Assembly: GCF_003860135.1 (NCBI RefSeq)
Contig: NZ_RQYN01000016.1
Location: 1-53,717, forward strand
Length of the DNA stretch: 53,717 nucleotides
Reading direction: 5' to 3'
From: Tannerella forsythia
GTDB taxonomy: Bacteria; Bacteroidota; Bacteroidia; Bacteroidales; Tannerellaceae
Below are positions 51,689 to 53,717 of the stretch, in pieces. The position numbers and the translations under genes are program-made. The notes beneath the pieces were generated by a model. The model was not told the origin of the DNA, ran no database searches, and worked only from the letters and a program-made list of their open reading frames with translations. Position 1 is the first letter of the stretch. Each line of letters starts with the position of its first letter.

Positions 51689-52159
51689 CCGATTCTTCGG
51701 AATCTCTGGAAATTGACCTGCTGACAAAAAACGGAAGGTCTTTTTGAGATATTCGAGCATCTTGACATGGTAAACAGCATGATAAAACAAGGGATGACGA
51801 ATGTTTATCTTAAACGGTATTTCCTGTGGATCATATTTAGCAAATACTTTAAGGAAAAAACTTACGTAACCCAAGTAAGATTTAATAGTTATCTTTTTTA
51901 TATGGTTGATTCAAGTTGTTTTTATAGTTTTTTTAAAGCCTCTTTCTATAATATGATTTACTTATTGCACTATTTTTTTTAAGAAAGCAATATGTAATAC
52001 ATATTTATTTATTTATTTACTTTGCAAAAACAATACAATTTATATAAACGAAAATAGCAGTGTGAGACAGATGGAATGTGTCTATTTATTATGTGTTACC
52101 ATAAAAGTAGATATGACCGACAGGCTACCAAACTGTATTGACAAGAACCAGATATAATA
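51689..52159. other. A+T-rich boundary region upstream of the Hsp70 gene, with palindrome
   Basis: Composition shifts to A+T-rich within this stretch. ORFs here lack credible starts or motifs. A perfect 7-1-7 palindrome ATATGTA-a-TACATAT (51990-52004) is followed by ATTT repeats and TACTTTG (52018-52024), a near-match to the -7 element. This could be a promoter with an operator over its -33 position, giving a leader of about 130 nt. Confidence 0.5.
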
Positions 52160-53659
52160 ATGGCGACAGATATTAATATTCAGAGTTTATTTCCAGCATT
52201 AAGAAACTCTCAAGTTGTAAGACCAGTGAGAGACATTTTTAATACAACATTTATTGGTGTTGATTTCGGAACGTCTACGACAGTTGTTTCAGTTGCAACT
52301 ATTGACGGGACGATAAAGAAAATTTTAACACAGCCAATTTGGCTGAATCAAAAACTTTATGATGGTGCGATAATGTCATCAGAAAAAATTCCTACTGTTA
52401 TTGCTTGGTATAACCAACAACTTTTAGTAGGAAAAGGTGCGGCTGATTTGAAATATCAACTCAAAAAAGGCGTAAACATCTGGTACTCATTTAAAATGGA
52501 GTTAGGTGAGGACCTTGGCTCAAAATACTACAACAGTGAACTTGACAGAAAAAGCGACTTCCCTATTTTGAATCCTAAAGACGCAGCAAAAGTTTTTTTT
52601 CAATATTTGAAAGCACAAATTGATCGTTATATTAGAATAAATAATTTGCCGCCTAATGTTCAATATGCGGTAAGTATTCCAGCTTCTTTTGAAGCAAATC
52701 AAAGAAAAGAACTGATTTATGCATTAGAACAAAATGGAATTTCAATTAACAAGCAATCTTTGATTGACGAGCCCAATGCTGCTTTTCTAAGTTACGTTCA
52801 AGTATCTTCTTTAGAAAAAAAAACTATGACAATTCCTGATGGAGACAATCCTAAAATATTGGTTTTTGATTTTGGAGCAGGAACTTGTGATGTTTCCATT
52901 CTTGAATTAGGAAAAGATTTACACGGTATTTACTCTAAAAATCTATCTATCTCAAAGTTTGAAAAACTTGGTGGCGATGATATAGACCGACTGATAGCTA
53001 TTGAGTATCTTTTTCCGCAATTACTCAAAGAAAGCGGAAGAGCAAACGAAGATCTTAGAACACCAGAAAAACAGAGAATTATTAATCAGTTGCTTAAAGC
53101 CGCAGAGTTACTGAAAATTATGATATGCGAAAACATTTCATTGCAAACAAATAATCGCATATTACCAACTGCTGCAATCAGTAAGGATTATGTATCAGTA
53201 GGGGACCGTATTGAAATTGATTCAAGAAAGGGACTTTTGACATTGACAGAACCTAAACTTTCCTATGCGGAATTTAACGAAGTGATGAAAGTGTTTTTAA
53301 AATTAACGGCATTACTTCCATACAAGTCTAAAAATGTTGAAGAAGAATTTGTAACTATATTCAGTCCGATTCAAACAGCTTTAAAAAAGGCTATGCTTTC
53401 CAAAGACGAAATTGATTATGTCTTATTTATTGGTGGAAGTTCCAAAAATCCGTATGTACAATCATCATTAAAAGAGTTCTTTAAAGAATCTGAATTGTTA
53501 GTCCCAAGAGATTTGCAAACGCACGTCTCATCGGGTACGGCAATTCATTCGCTTGTCTACAATGGTTTTGGCAAAAATATCATTCAACCAATTACAAGCG
53601 AACCATTTTTAGTAATTACCAAAGACGAAACACCGAAAATAATTCTGGCTCTATGTTGA
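52160..53659 (+). CDS. Hsp70-family ATPase, truncated after the nucleotide-binding domain
   Basis: 499 aa. After a 31-residue N-terminal extension come the Hsp70 phosphate-1 motif (GVDFGTSTT, 33-41), phosphate-2 (FDFGAGTCDVS, about 236-246) and adenosine motif (FIGGSSKNPYV, about 422-432). The actin-like ATPase domain is therefore complete. The chain reaches what should be the start of the substrate-binding domain (PITSEPFLVI ... KIIL) and then stops at LALC, about 150 residues or more short of DnaK. The gene is visibly A+T-rich compared with its neighbours, suggesting transfer. It is not the housekeeping DnaK. Truncation by an inserted element is likely. Confidence 0.8.
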   Translation: MATDINIQSLFPALRNSQVVRPVRDIFNTTFIGVDFGTSTTVVSVATIDGTIKKILTQPIWLNQKLYDGAIMSSEKIPTVIAWYNQQLLVGKGAADLKYQLKKGVNIWYSFKMELGEDLGSKYYNSELDRKSDFPILNPKDAAKVFFQYLKAQIDRYIRINNLPPNVQYAVSIPASFEANQRKELIYALEQNGISINKQSLIDEPNAAFLSYVQVSSLEKKTMTIPDGDNPKILVFDFGAGTCDVSILELGKDLHGIYSKNLSISKFEKLGGDDIDRLIAIEYLFPQLLKESGRANEDLRTPEKQRIINQLLKAAELLKIMICENISLQTNNRILPTAAISKDYVSVGDRIEIDSRKGLLTLTEPKLSYAEFNEVMKVFLKLTALLPYKSKNVEEEFVTIFSPIQTALKKAMLSKDEIDYVLFIGGSSKNPYVQSSLKEFFKESELLVPRDLQTHVSSGTAIHSLVYNGFGKNIIQPITSEPFLVITKDETPKIILALC

Positions 53660-53717
53660 TTTGAGTGGGTAATGGAAATTCCTTCCTCCGTTTATGTAGT
53701 ATACCATATCCATAAAG
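53647..53717. mobile_element. Possible insertion-sequence end interrupting the Hsp70 gene
   Basis: The Hsp70 reading frame loses its family pattern at about 53647, where GGCTCTATGTTGATTTG begins. From memory, GGCTCT/GGTTCT openings occur at ISL3-family ends, but the window ends before a transposase could be seen, so this is only a candidate. Confidence 0.3.

Noticed and set aside
51668-51874. 68-aa minus-strand ORF, possibly a gene fragment
   Set aside because: It starts with TTG, overlaps the metallopeptidase promoter and shows no recognisable motif.
51767-51982. 71-aa plus-strand ORF
   Set aside because: Composition follows the A+T-rich background, with no ribosome-binding site and no family features.

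Overview
The window reads as a chromosomal segment of a Bacteroidota bacterium, most like an oral or gut Porphyromonadaceae/Tannerellaceae member (Tannerella-like by inference). The reasons are: many candidate promoters of the Bacteroidota type (-7 TAnnTTTG, often with TTG/TTTG about 20 bp upstream); carboxypeptidase-regulatory TonB receptors and DUF5686 proteins; type IX secretion (T9SS) C-terminal sorting domains on two exported proteins; a Bacteroidota-type HU-like protein; an RprX/RprY pair; and a fused-gene cobalamin operon. Most of the window has balanced base composition. The last ~2 kb (from about 51.7 kb) turns visibly A+T-rich and looks like the edge of an accessory island.

Layout. 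0-5 kb: an exported protein of unknown role, an HU-like DNA-binding protein whose leader carries eight perfect octanucleotide repeats, and a divergent TPR histidine kinase/NarL-type regulator pair. 5.4-7.6 kb: an operon of three FKBP prolyl isomerases (two lipoproteins, one without a signal). 7.8-15 kb: a large T9SS surface protein, a His-rich small membrane protein and a TonB-dependent receptor. 15-18 kb: three small exported proteins of unknown function and a striking 10-copy, 42-bp-period palindrome array. 18-22.3 kb: an envelope operon encoding a 63-aa protein, a TMEM43 protein, a ubiquitin-fold (ThiS/MoaD-like) protein, LemA and a DUF2207 protein. Its promoter carries twin 15-bp palindromes and faces a second regulator/TPR-kinase pair (22.5-25.2 kb).

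25.2-32 kb: a cobalamin operon with pduO, cbiH-cbiC, cbiET, cbiG-cbiF and cbiJ-cbiD. Its products cover the corrin ring from cobalt-precorrin-3 to cobyrinate plus adenosylation. 32.3-38.3 kb: an RsmI-like methylase, a WlbB-like sugar N-acetyltransferase, a DUF5686 outer-membrane protein, nadC, a DUF4783 protein and rlmH. 38.3-44.1 kb: a T9SS-exported GH13 glycosidase and a MORN-repeat protein overlapping a Pif1/RecD-like helicase with an HRDC domain. 44.2-51.7 kb: tRNA-Lys(CTT), purL, rprX-rprY and a YgjP-type metallopeptidase. 52.2 kb to the end: an Hsp70-family ORF that stops just after its ATPase domain, next to sequence that could be an IS end.

The most unusual signals are the helically phased palindrome array (17635-18057), the TMEM43/ubiquitin-fold/LemA/DUF2207 operon with its twin palindromes and divergent two-component system, the octamer repeat in the HU leader, and the truncated A+T-rich Hsp70 gene. 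All functional calls come from reading motifs by eye; no database search was run.
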